8,594 nt of DNA from JAYZQT01 sp964412235 (GTDB lineage: Bacteria > Pseudomonadota > Alphaproteobacteria > MPNO01 > UBA830). The translations under genes and the position numbers were made by a program. The notes beneath the pieces are model-generated. The model was given only the letters and a program-made list of their open reading frames with translations. It ran no database searches and was not told where the DNA came from. Below, in pieces: positions 1-6,855 of this stretch. The DNA lies in contig CAYPNT010000104.1 in assembly GCA_964412235.1 (NCBI GenBank), positions 1 through 8,594 on the forward strand. The letters run 5' to 3'. Each line of letters opens with the position of its first letter. The first letter of the stretch is position 1.

Positions 1-52
1 TGGGTAATGTATACCGCCGAAAGACCCGATCGCATTTAAGCTTAGGTTCCAA
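1..52. other. left-edge non-coding stub
   Basis: This is the stretch downstream of the monooxygenase stop codon. Plus-strand frame 1 is open from the edge to a TAA at 37-39 (12 codons), so the 3' end of a convergent gene could lie here, but it is far too short to recognise. No hairpin followed by a T-run is visible. Confidence 0.3.
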
Positions 53-1249
53 TCAGGTTTCGACCGTCTTAGCATCATAAACAAAGAGCCAATCATAACG
101 TTCGCGGACCCGTTCCGGGAGCCATTCTTCTTGGAGATATTCTCCCGCTTTTATGGGGTTGGCTAGGGTCCGGTTGTGAAATCGCTTGGTGTTGGCCGCT
201 GATTCAATAACAACCCGCGCGGTGCGTTCCATGCGGATATCCTGATACCGCACTAGTGAGGCCTCAATATCGTCGTGACCGTCTAAACACCGCGCGAGGA
301 CCATTGCGTCCTCAATCGCCATCACTGCACCTTGCGCTAGAAATGGTAACGTCGCGTGGCAGGCATCACCCAAGAGGCTAACTCGACCAACGCTCCAACA
401 ATCCATCGGGTCGCGATCGAGCAGCGCCCATTTGAATGGTGTTTGTATATTGCGGATCATGACCTGGATGGTCTCATGCCAGCCCTCAAAGTCGGCGAGG
501 CATTCGTCGTGCGTGCCAAGTGCGCTCCATGATTCCTCGTGCCAGTCGTCTCGCTCCACGATACCGACAAAGTTTAGCAACTCGCCCCGGCGCAGAAAGT
601 AGTGGACGACGTGTCGACCTGGTCCAACCCAGTTTGTGCCGACCGGGCGGATCAGCCCCTTGGGAATACATTCCGTTGGGATTACTCCACGCCACGCCAT
701 GCAACCGGTGGGCCTTGGATTATCTGCTCCGAACAGACTTTGGCGGACAGTCGAATGCACCCCATCGGCGCCGATAAAGGCGTCGCCACGTGCGGTTTGT
801 CCATTCTCAAGCCGGAGCGTAACGCCTTCCCCATCCTGCTCGACCTCTGAACATTTATTGTTTAAGTGAATTGCGTCGGGCTTTCGTGCGCGCACGGCGG
901 CCGCTAGCACACCCTGTAAATCCGCACGATGAAACGTGTAATAGGGAAAACCATAACGTTCGACCGATTCTGCCCCAAGATCGAATAACTTCTTGGCCTC
1001 GCCAGTATCCCAAATCCGGATTTCTTTTCCGTCAGGCACCCAACAGATCGCCTCAATAGCCGGCCCAAGCCCAAGCTCGTACAGGACCCTCGTGCCGTTA
1101 GCGCTGATTTGAAAACCGGCTCCGATCTCGGTCAGCTCCGGGGCCTGTTCGTAAACATCGACCTCAAAACCACGTTGTAGCAGTGCAAGCGCCGCGGTCA
1201 GTCCCCCGACACCAGCCCCGGCTATCATGATGTGCGGTTTGTCGCCCAT
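53..1249 (-). CDS. FAD-dependent aromatic-ring monooxygenase (salicylate hydroxylase-like)
   Basis: This 398-residue protein is a complete class A flavoprotein monooxygenase of the UbiH/NahG/PobA superfamily, close to the usual family length of about 380-430. Seen in the sequence: the N-terminal dinucleotide fold with GAGVGG at residues 11-16 and the ribose-binding Glu34 ending the second strand; the GADGVHS motif (160-166) typical of FAD/NAD(P)H binding in this class; and the second FAD motif GDACHATLPFLAQGA (294-308) followed by a helix ending in IEDA. Such enzymes use NAD(P)H and O2 to hydroxylate, sometimes decarboxylate, an activated aromatic acid in the cytoplasm. The GDACHATLP form is the one seen in salicylate and 3-hydroxybenzoate hydroxylases, but the substrate is inferred only. 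The ATG start is supported by AAGGA six bases upstream. It is visibly richer in G+C than the middle genes and separated from them by a long gap, so it may be an independent transcription unit. Confidence 0.9.
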   Translation of the reverse strand: MGDKPHIMIAGAGVGGLTAALALLQRGFEVDVYEQAPELTEIGAGFQISANGTRVLYELGLGPAIEAICWVPDGKEIRIWDTGEAKKLFDLGAESVERYGFPYYTFHRADLQGVLAAAVRARKPDAIHLNNKCSEVEQDGEGVTLRLENGQTARGDAFIGADGVHSTVRQSLFGADNPRPTGCMAWRGVIPTECIPKGLIRPVGTNWVGPGRHVVHYFLRRGELLNFVGIVERDDWHEESWSALGTHDECLADFEGWHETIQVMIRNIQTPFKWALLDRDPMDCWSVGRVSLLGDACHATLPFLAQGAVMAIEDAMVLARCLDGHDDIEASLVRYQDIRMERTARVVIESAANTKRFHNRTLANPIKAGEYLQEEWLPERVRERYDWLFVYDAKTVET

Positions 1250-1677
1250 CTTGTTTCCTTCATACCGCGACGGCTATCAAAATTATAACCAACTGGTTGT
1301 CCTCTGTCATTGCGCGAGAATTCCAGACACTTGGCACGAGACCTCTAGAGACATTTTGGATGGAGGGTGGGCGCTGGTTGTCGCGGCGAAAGTGCGGCGC
1401 CAGAGTCCAAAAGAAAATCAGAAAACATCTGTAGTGTCTTTTCTACTTTCAGCCTGATAAGCATTGTGTAACCAAGACTATATTTTGAAATTTGTATGAA
1501 AATTACGTTGATCATGCTGAGTTCGAAAGAGAACAAGCTACGGATTATGTAGCCCGAAATGGATGGACCAAGAAAAAGGACAACTAATGACGTGCCATCA
1601 ATCAAAATAAATCTCAAACAATTCCTCATACTTGTCGAAACACTCATAGAGAAGAGTAGAGGTTAACTTTTTGGAAA
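1250..1677. other. 428-base intergenic region with possible decayed coding remnant
   Basis: No convincing intact gene lies here. A 100-codon minus-strand reading frame (1345-1647) has no ribosome binding site and an unnaturally hydrophobic, family-less translation, so I do not call it. On the plus strand the frame ending at TAA 1585-1587 reads like real protein for its last 32 codons (for example HAEFEREQATDYVARNGW, then TKKKDN and stop). It is closed upstream by a TGA at 1486-1488, and the frame continues behind that back to a TAG at 1432-1434. It may be the tail of a degraded gene. A GC-rich patch at about 1360-1415 stands out from AT-rich surroundings. I see no clear promoter for the monooxygenase and no terminator for the upstream dehydrogenase gene. 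Confidence 0.4.
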
Positions 1678-3288
1678 TTATTTGTTCCTATTTGAGAAGA
1701 TAATCATGTCTGAAGCCATCTCCGCAATCATAATTGTCGGAGCATTTGTATTAGCCCCAACGACATCGGGCATAATAGAGCAATCGGCTACACGAAGACC
1801 TTCTACGTCGCGGACACGGAGTTGGTCATCAACTACTGATTGATCGTCCGCACCCATCCGGCAAGTTCCCGCCGGATGTTGCGCCGTCTCACAATGCCGC
1901 CGCAAAAATTCCTCAATCTCATCATCACTCCGAACTGATGGACCCGGCCTGACCTCCGATTCAATAAAGTTCGCCAATGGTTCAGTGGAAAATATCTTTC
2001 TGACAGCCTTAAATCCATCTCGCAATACTCGTAAATCCGTAGGATCTGCAAAAAGGTTCCATAAAACTTCTGGCGGATGCATGGGATCACCCGATCGCAA
2101 TGATACCCGACCACGACTTTTTGGGTGAAGCACCGCCACGCGGCTCGAAAACTGATGGCCAATCGATTTTCTGATGCCGGGGAACCACATCCGAGTATTC
2201 GGTGCGATCGGGCTAACCAGAAGTTCAATATCTGGCCGTTCACTTTCTAGTTGAGTTCGAAGAAATGCGATGCATTGTATCGGCATTCCACCGCCCTGCC
2301 CCCGCTTAAACCCGAGCCAATTAATAATAGTGCCTCCGATACGGTCGAAACGCATTTGGGACTCAAATGAAATTGGCTTGTTACAACTGAAATTTAGAAA
2401 TGTGTTGACATGTTCTTGCAGATTTTCACCGACAGAGGCGTTGTTCACAATAACCTCCACCCCATGCTTGCGAAGCAGCTCTGCTGGACCAATCCCCGAT
2501 AACATAAGCAAATGTGGAGAATTATATGTTCCGCCTGAAAGTATTACTTCTCTGGTTGAGGACGCGGCAAATACTTCACCTTTCTGCCGATATTCTACGC
2601 CTGTTACAGCCTTGCGTTGAATTAAAACACGGAGAACGCGCGCCTCAGTTTCTATTGTTAAATTTTTTCTATGGATCACAGGCGCTAGAAAACTACTTGC
2701 CGATGACGCGCGCCGACCATTCGTTATCGTAAAATCAGGTTCGGCAATACCCTCATAACTTCCGCCGTTATAATCATTGATTATAGGGTAATCCAACTTT
2801 TCTCCTGTTTCCGCAAGGAGCTTGTAAAGTGGGCTGCGTATGCCAGGAGGTGAAGTTTTTAGAGGTCCTTCGCCGCCGTGGAATTCATTTTGACCTCGCC
2901 AACTTCCTTCAGACTTTTTAAAAAAGGGAAGTACATCAGAATACCCCCAACCCGTAAGCCCTTTTTGCCTCCACCCGTCATAGTCCAAGGGATGACCGCG
3001 AGCATAGATCATGGCATTTATTGATGAAGTCCCGCCTATGACTTTACCTCGTGGGAACGGAATTTGGCGGCCATAACATTGGGGTTCAGGTTCAGTTCTG
3101 TAGCCCCAATTCAAACTCTTCCGTCGAGAGTTTGGACGCATAGCTAATGGCATATGTATCCAGGGGGATTTGTCCCGTCCGCCCGCCTCTAGTAGCAATA
3201 CACGGACATTTGGCTCGGCACTAAGTCTATTAGCTAACACACACCCGGCAGAGCCGGCACCCACGATAATATAGTCATATATTTCCAT
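1678..3288 (-). CDS. GMC family FAD oxidoreductase (choline/alcohol dehydrogenase-like)
   Basis: This is a full-length glucose-methanol-choline oxidoreductase, 536 residues from ATG 3288 or 543 from an in-frame GTG at 3309 (numbers below use the longer form). Seen in order: FAD-binding GAGSAG (17-22) and Glu41 in LLLEAG; GMC signature 1 around 84-105 (PFPRGKVIGGTSSINAMIYA); GMC signature 2 at 259-275 (GGTYNSPHLLMLSGIGP); and the C-terminal catalytic pair, His478 in HPAGTCRMG and Asn520/522 in NTNAPT. The family oxidises alcohols to aldehydes, with FAD as hydride acceptor and electrons passed to a carrier or O2. This one resembles the bacterial choline and long-chain-alcohol dehydrogenase group, but that does not fix a substrate. 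ATG 3288 gives the typical short MEIYDYIIVGAG beginning but has no clear Shine-Dalgarno; GTG 3309 has only a GGGG run upstream. It diverges from the TauD-type gene and may share its control region. Confidence 0.93.
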   Translation of the reverse strand: MEIYDYIIVGAGSAGCVLANRLSAEPNVRVLLLEAGGRDKSPWIHMPLAMRPNSRRKSLNWGYRTEPEPQCYGRQIPFPRGKVIGGTSSINAMIYARGHPLDYDGWRQKGLTGWGYSDVLPFFKKSEGSWRGQNEFHGGEGPLKTSPPGIRSPLYKLLAETGEKLDYPIINDYNGGSYEGIAEPDFTITNGRRASSASSFLAPVIHRKNLTIETEARVLRVLIQRKAVTGVEYRQKGEVFAASSTREVILSGGTYNSPHLLMLSGIGPAELLRKHGVEVIVNNASVGENLQEHVNTFLNFSCNKPISFESQMRFDRIGGTIINWLGFKRGQGGGMPIQCIAFLRTQLESERPDIELLVSPIAPNTRMWFPGIRKSIGHQFSSRVAVLHPKSRGRVSLRSGDPMHPPEVLWNLFADPTDLRVLRDGFKAVRKIFSTEPLANFIESEVRPGPSVRSDDEIEEFLRRHCETAQHPAGTCRMGADDQSVVDDQLRVRDVEGLRVADCSIMPDVVGANTNAPTIMIAEMASDMIIFSNRNK

Positions 3289-3383
3289 ATTTTTATGCAG
3301 ACGCGCCACGAGGACCCCATTCTATCGGAATAGATAAACAAACATGGCCCAACAATTCCCTCAAGAAATACCGTGGTCAAGAC

Positions 3384-3395
3384 AAACTATAGTTT
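3384..3395. promoter_or_regulatory. perfect 12-base palindrome in divergent promoter region (candidate operator)
   Basis: AAACTATAGTTT is its own reverse complement. It lies in the gap between the divergent GMC oxidoreductase and TauD-type genes, about 55-65 bases from the TauD start, which is where an operator would sit. It contains TATAGT, a near match to a -10 hexamer, but no matching -35 at normal spacing is visible. No second copy of the palindrome was noticed in the window. Protein binding is inference only. Confidence 0.25.
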
Positions 3396-3434
3396 TCATC
3401 GCTCTTGGAATTGGTTGCACAGACAGGATACTAT

Positions 3435-3441
3435 GGAAGAG
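3435..3441 (+). promoter_or_regulatory. ribosome binding site deciding the TauD-type start
   Basis: GGAAGAG ends nine bases before TTG 3451, twelve before GTG 3454 and twenty-one before ATG 3463. The spacing favours a TTG or GTG start over the first in-frame ATG after the stop codon at 3445-3447. Confidence 0.45.
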
Positions 3442-3450
3442 AAATAGACA

Positions 3451-4467
3451 TTGGTGCGGCCTATGGTACGGAAACACGTTAGAGCTTATGAAGGAAACCA
3501 AGTTTGGACTGCTAAGGAATTTTCTGGTCGCGACGACTGGGTCCACGTTCTTTCAGAACCTGCGCGAAGAGATATCAACTTGGCAGTTAATAAAATTAGA
3601 GCACATGGCAAAAAATTGGACGATGTGACGGCATCAGATTTCGACCTTCCTTCTTTAACCGATGACCTCGCTCAAATAAAACAAATATTGGAAAAAGGTA
3701 GGGGTTTTGTGCTTTTAAAAGGACTTGGAAATTCCGGCTACGACGAAGAAGAATTAGGAATAGCATTTTGGGGAATAGGAACCCACCTCGGCACGGGTGT
3801 CTCCCAAAGCTTTCGTGGGGATCGGTTGGGGCATGTTAAAGACCTTGGGGAGCGAGATAGATATTACACCGCTGGCGGTGAGCTCGAAATGCACATGGAT
3901 CCGACCGATATCGCCGGGCTATTATGCCTTCAACCCGCAGAAGTCGGGGGTCTCAGCAAGATTGCAAGCTCTCTAAACATTCATAATATCATCCTGGAAG
4001 AGCGTCCAGAGTTAATGAAAACGCTTTACGAGGGTTTTATATATAGCCGACGGCAGGTCGATTATGGCGGAGCGGAGAAAGCACCAACTTATCGCATACC
4101 AGTTTTCGCGGAAGACGCCGGAAGTCTGATATGTCATTTTCTTCCAATTTCTGTCCGTCTTGCTGCGATGAACCACGAAATAGTGATGACAGACGAAGAG
4201 CATGAGGCCCTAGCGCTGGTAGGTGAGATTGCTCAGCGCCCAGACGTTTGTATACAGATGGATTTTAAACACGGAGACATCCAGTTCTTAAATAATCGAG
4301 TAATTCTGCATGCCCGCACTAACTACACTGACCCAAAAGACCCCAACTTGAAACGCCACCTGTTACGTCTGTGGTTGATGGTTGATTCATGGAGACCTCT
4401 TCCACAACACATGCGCATGCAAGGGCCAACAGATCGCGCTGGTGGCGGCATCGCTAGTTCCACATAA
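3451..4467 (+). CDS. TauD/TfdA-type Fe(II)/2-oxoglutarate-dependent dioxygenase
   Basis: This 338-residue protein has the features of the TauD/TfdA (clavaminate synthase-like) family. Seen: the iron-binding HxD as His148-Met-Asp150 in the context MHMDPTDIAGLLCLQ, where TauD-like relatives carry H-T/S-D-x-x-D before a GLLCL-type strand; the distal His287 in NNRVILHARTNY; and the 2-oxoglutarate-binding Arg302/Arg306 in RHLLRLWL. The family couples decarboxylation of 2-oxoglutarate to hydroxylation of an unactivated carbon, often beside a heteroatom so that the product falls apart. The substrate here is unknown, and TauD itself should not be assumed. The start is uncertain: TTG 3451 is chosen for its distance from GGAAGAG, with GTG 3454 and ATG 3463 as alternatives. 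An in-frame ATG at 3433 is cut off by a TAG at 3445. The gene is AT-rich in places (one counted line about 33% G+C), diverges from the GMC oxidoreductase and converges with the cyclodeaminase-like gene. Confidence 0.9.
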   Translation: MVRPMVRKHVRAYEGNQVWTAKEFSGRDDWVHVLSEPARRDINLAVNKIRAHGKKLDDVTASDFDLPSLTDDLAQIKQILEKGRGFVLLKGLGNSGYDEEELGIAFWGIGTHLGTGVSQSFRGDRLGHVKDLGERDRYYTAGGELEMHMDPTDIAGLLCLQPAEVGGLSKIASSLNIHNIILEERPELMKTLYEGFIYSRRQVDYGGAEKAPTYRIPVFAEDAGSLICHFLPISVRLAAMNHEIVMTDEEHEALALVGEIAQRPDVCIQMDFKHGDIQFLNNRVILHARTNYTDPKDPNLKRHLLRLWLMVDSWRPLPQHMRMQGPTDRAGGGIASST

Positions 4468-4489
4468 ACACACTTTTACACTTTGTGGA
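4459..4489. other. inverted repeat spanning the stop of two convergent genes
   Basis: TCCACA (4459-4464) and TGTGGA (4484-4489) are perfect six-base complements around a 19-base loop that contains the TauD-type stop codon. The convergent cyclodeaminase-like gene stops at 4497. There is no T-run directly after the stem in either direction and the loop is long, so this is at best a weak bidirectional terminator. Nothing better lies in the 29-base gap. Confidence 0.2.
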
Positions 4490-4496
4490 CAAAAAT

Positions 4497-5498
4497 CTAA
4501 TCGCCCGTAGGCGGCAATTTCACCCCGAGTCCCTTTTGCTGAGCTTCCTGGAAGATGTGGTGACAGATTGCGATATCCTGGGATACCAGTCCCGTGGTAT
4601 GGATTAGGATCCGCTCATCAACACTTTCACGACCAGAGATTTTTCCTGCAACAACATCACAAACTTCTCCATGAAGTTGAGATCTAGAAAACATTCCCTG
4701 TTCTATAAACTCAACAAATTCTCGGTTCATCATGTTCGCATCCCAGTCGTCGATGACCACCTTATCGAAACGGCTCCACCCCACAGGATCCATTTCACGT
4801 CGCGCCAACGATATATAAGTTGCGCCCGGTTTCACCCAATTTTCTCGCGCCACAACATCGGTAGAAGTAGTCCCTCCGACACCAATATCAGCCCTCCGAA
4901 CCACTTCTTCAATACTGTTTACTGCCTCGAATTCTATACCAAGTTTTTCAGACCATTTTTTAGCAAAGTCCCCCCGCGTTTTCTCCCCGCGAGAAGTACA
5001 GATTACTTTTTCAAAATCATACATGGCGGTAAGACACCGAAGCGCATTTAGCCCCATGGTTCCCACACCCACTAAACCAAGAACTTTCGGTTCCACCGGA
5101 CCCAACCATTTAAGTGGCAAAACAGCTGCTGCGATACTGCGTATCGCATACGACCAGTGCTCCTCTATAATTGCCTTCGCGTGCCCACTCGAGGGATCGG
5201 TCAAAAGTATGTAGCGCGCGCATTCCAACGAGCCGACAGTATTTCTTTGGCCGTCATCATAATAATTATACATACGCACACCGGTCGTGGGAATGTCCGG
5301 CAGAAAGGCTCCCTTTACATGCCAGTGGTTGTACCATGGCTCGCCGACATCAAGCTTCCATGAGGGCGGCGCAGACCACTGTACAGTTTTTCGGGCATGC
5401 ATGAGATACACCTCCTCGCACACACGCATCGCGTCTTCAATGGTCAGGAGATCGAGAGTTTGTCGATAAGGAACAAACAAAACACTATCAAGGCTCAT
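4497..5498 (-). CDS. ornithine cyclodeaminase / mu-crystallin family protein
   Basis: The protein has 333 residues, the usual length for the OCD/mu-crystallin family. These NAD(P)-binding cytoplasmic enzymes include ornithine cyclodeaminase, alanine dehydrogenase, ketimine reductases and opine-type synthases. Seen: Lys62 in HVKGAFLPD, matching the family's catalytic lysine segment; LLTDPSSGHAKAIIEE (98-113) followed by AIRSIAAA, the family's D-x-x-[TS]-G strand and dinucleotide-loop helix; and the Rossmann motif GVGTMG (144-149). The region before Lys62, where relatives normally have an arginine that holds the substrate carboxylate (P-P/L-R), reads APPSWK, so that arginine seems absent; this alignment is by eye. 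ATG 5498 is preceded by GGAAGG at eight bases and is chosen over a TTG at 5516. It overlaps the cupin gene by 11 bases, so it is the second gene of a coupled operon. True ornithine cyclodeaminase activity is doubtful; an imine-reducing or dehydrogenase role is as likely. Confidence 0.88.
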   Translation of the reverse strand: MSLDSVLFVPYRQTLDLLTIEDAMRVCEEVYLMHARKTVQWSAPPSWKLDVGEPWYNHWHVKGAFLPDIPTTGVRMYNYYDDGQRNTVGSLECARYILLTDPSSGHAKAIIEEHWSYAIRSIAAAVLPLKWLGPVEPKVLGLVGVGTMGLNALRCLTAMYDFEKVICTSRGEKTRGDFAKKWSEKLGIEFEAVNSIEEVVRRADIGVGGTTSTDVVARENWVKPGATYISLARREMDPVGWSRFDKVVIDDWDANMMNREFVEFIEQGMFSRSQLHGEVCDVVAGKISGRESVDERILIHTTGLVSQDIAICHHIFQEAQQKGLGVKLPPTGD

Positions 5499-5883
5499 TT
5501 TCGCTGCCTTCCACAATTACGAAGTCAAAGTTCTTACCTGCGGGCGTATATATCTCAAAAAGCTCAAGAGGAACCAAACCAGAGTTTGTCAGGGAATGTT
5601 TGTGGCCCGCCGGTATGTATATCACATCGTCTTCTTTAATTTTATGCGTTACTCCTTCATAAACCAGAGAGCCCACACCGCATTTTACAATGTAAACATT
5701 GTCAGAATTTGTGTGTAAATGGTACCGCCCCCCCGGTTCCCCTACCTTCAACACGTTTAGGTGGACGTCTATATTCTCCGTTCCACAACTGGAATTGACC
5801 ATGTGTTTTTGGATCCCCCTCCCTTCAGACATGAGCGTTTCCGGGACGTCAGCTAAACTAAAAATTTTGAACTCAGCATCCAT
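5488..5883 (-). CDS. small single-domain cupin protein
   Basis: This is a 131-residue single cupin beta-barrel with no DNA-binding domain. Seen: cupin motif 1 at 51-71, GGRYHLHTNSDNVYIVKCGV, with His55 and His57 but Asn62 where the consensus has the metal-ligand glutamate; and motif 2 at 85-100, DDVIYIPAGHKHSLTN, with Pro91, Gly93, His96 and Asn100 in place. Three of the four usual metal ligands remain, so metal may bind in a changed geometry. The start is ATG 5883, with a strong GGAGGT nine bases upstream; in-frame ATGs at 5892 (touching the SD) and 5910 are less well placed. It is the first gene of an operon with the cyclodeaminase-like gene and diverges from the PhyH gene. Cupins of this size can be isomerases, decarboxylases, dioxygenases or ligand-binding partners; the sequence does not choose among them. 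Confidence 0.85.
   Translation of the reverse strand: MDAEFKIFSLADVPETLMSEGRGIQKHMVNSSCGTENIDVHLNVLKVGEPGGRYHLHTNSDNVYIVKCGVGSLVYEGVTHKIKEDDVIYIPAGHKHSLTNSGLVPLELFEIYTPAGKNFDFVIVEGSENEP
5507..5512 (-). promoter_or_regulatory. ribosome binding site of the cyclodeaminase-like gene
   Basis: GGAAGG on the minus strand lies eight bases before ATG 5498 and inside the last codons of the cupin gene. It fixes the start and implies translational coupling of the two genes. Confidence 0.6.
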
Positions 5884-5892
5884 TGCATCCAT

Positions 5893-5898
5893 ACCTCC
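5893..5898 (-). promoter_or_regulatory. ribosome binding site deciding the cupin start
   Basis: GGAGGT on the minus strand lies nine bases before ATG 5883. It directly abuts ATG 5892, which is too close, and lies downstream of ATG 5910, so the third ATG is preferred. Confidence 0.6.
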
Positions 5899-5917
5899 AA
5901 CGTCGATCATATCTTGA

Positions 5918-5946
5918 TTGTGTCACGGTGACATTGGTTGTTTAAT
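5918..5946 (+). promoter_or_regulatory. candidate sigma-70 type promoter for the PhyH gene
   Basis: TTGTGT (5918-5923) and TTTAAT (5941-5946) are separated by 17 bases. The -10 matches five of six consensus bases, the -35 only three. Transcription would begin near 5953, leaving a short leader that includes the ribosome binding site at 5966-5971. Both hexamers overlap the palindromes at 5921 and 5939, which would make the promoter easy to repress. Confidence 0.3.
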
Positions 5947-5951
5947 AAACA
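5921..5951. promoter_or_regulatory. pair of perfect 13-base palindromes in divergent control region (candidate operators)
   Basis: TGTCACGGTGACA (5921-5933) and TGTTTAATAAACA (5939-5951) are each built as two perfect six-base arms around one central base, with centres 18 bases apart. They sit in the gap between the cupin operon and the PhyH gene and are different in sequence, so either two regulators or one regulator with flexible half-sites could bind. Symmetry and position are seen directly; regulator binding is inferred. No regulator gene is in the window. Confidence 0.4.
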
Positions 5952-5965
5952 CTGAAATTTCTTGC

Positions 5966-5971
5966 GGAGAG
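5966..5971 (+). promoter_or_regulatory. ribosome binding site of the PhyH gene
   Basis: GGAGAG ends five bases before ATG 5977. It overlaps the alternative in-frame TTG at 5962, which can therefore be set aside as the start. Confidence 0.55.
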
Positions 5972-5976
5972 TTCCT

Positions 5977-6801
5977 ATGCCTAATGTTCTTACCCAAGAT
6001 CAAATCGATCAGTTTTGGAACGATGGATATGTACACGCGTTTGATTGCCTAACAGCTGAAGAAGCGAGAGACTGCCGGGACAAACTAGAAGCATATGAAG
6101 CCACTATAGACGATAAGATTTCCAAGTATGTACGTGTCAAATGCCACCTCGCCTTCAGGTGGTTGTGGGATATCACGCGTCATCCAAAGATACTCGACGC
6201 TGTCGAAGACCTTATTGGGCCAAACATTCTTGTCTACCTCTCAACATTTTGGTTTAAGGATGCCCATGATGGAAAGTTTGTGTCCTGGCACCAGGATTCC
6301 GCCTACTATGGTCTTGACCCTCATGACGTCATAACGCTTTGGCTTGGCTTTACCGACGCGACCCCTGAGAACGGATGTATGCGAGTGCTTCCTGGCAGCC
6401 ACAAATGGGCTGATCAGAAACATCAAGAAACCTACGATACGGACAATTTATTGGCTCGTGGACAAACTATAGTAGGTCTCGACGACAGCACAGCGGTATC
6501 AATGCCGCTAAAAGCTGGACAGTTCTCAATGCATCATGAACGCATGCTCCACTCATCCGGCCCCAATATTTCAGATGACCGTCGTCTCGGCATGTCGTTT
6601 ACTTTTTTGCCCACGAAAACGCGCTGTGTAATCGGCCGGCGCACAGCCACATTGGTTCGCGGAGTAGATGAATATAATAATTGGGATTATGATCCCGAAC
6701 CTCGTACCGACTTGGATCCCATTTGCATGGATACGATTCAACATTGGATCAAGGCTTACGCTGACCCAAACGTTCTACAAGAAAGCAAAAGAGCTAGCTA
6801 A
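5977..6801 (+). CDS. phytanoyl-CoA dioxygenase (PhyH) family Fe(II)/2-oxoglutarate oxygenase
   Basis: This is a complete 274-residue PhyH-family protein, within the usual 260-310 range. It opens with the typical LTQDQIDQFWNDGYV helix (5-19), a hallmark of the family. Seen: iron-binding His105-Gln-Asp107 in WHQDSAYYGL; the strand LWLGFTDATPENGCMRVLPGSH (121-142) that carries the conserved ENG and PGSH; and the distal His192 with Asn197 and Arg202/203 in LHSSGPNISDDRR, which complete the metal site and bind 2-oxoglutarate. The aspartate of HxD is present, so it should be a hydroxylase-type enzyme and not a halogenase of the SyrB2 kind, where this residue is Ala or Gly. Known members hydroxylate acyl-CoAs, ectoine, phosphonates and natural products; the substrate here is unknown. 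It is transcribed away from the cupin/cyclodeaminase-like operon from a shared control region, which suggests co-regulation. Confidence 0.93.
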   Translation: MPNVLTQDQIDQFWNDGYVHAFDCLTAEEARDCRDKLEAYEATIDDKISKYVRVKCHLAFRWLWDITRHPKILDAVEDLIGPNILVYLSTFWFKDAHDGKFVSWHQDSAYYGLDPHDVITLWLGFTDATPENGCMRVLPGSHKWADQKHQETYDTDNLLARGQTIVGLDDSTAVSMPLKAGQFSMHHERMLHSSGPNISDDRRLGMSFTFLPTKTRCVIGRRTATLVRGVDEYNNWDYDPEPRTDLDPICMDTIQHWIKAYADPNVLQESKRAS

Positions 6802-6855
6802 CCAAATTAAGATGATTAGACCATAAAAAGTCGGATAAATTACTCAATTTTATCA

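Noticed and set aside
1..35. Minus-strand ATG at 35 open to the left edge (MRSGLSAVYIT)
   Set aside because: Eleven codons with only a weak upstream purine stretch; it cannot be supported as a gene start.
1..39. Plus-strand open frame ending WVMYTAERPDRI and stop at the left edge
   Set aside because: Twelve codons fit the tail of a convergent gene, but this is too little to tell from chance.
1345..1647. 100-codon minus-strand reading frame
   Set aside because: There is no ribosome binding site, it has a hydrophobic family-less translation, and the opposite strand looks more protein-like. It is most likely chance.
3405..3434. TTGGAA and TACTAT with 18-base spacing as a promoter for the TauD-type gene
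   Set aside because: Transcription would start at about the ribosome binding site and exclude it from the message, so it cannot serve this gene.
3381..6473. 13-base direct repeat GACAAACTATAGT at 3381-3393 and 6461-6473
   Set aside because: One copy lies inside the PhyH coding sequence, and a match of this length is expected by chance in a window of this size.
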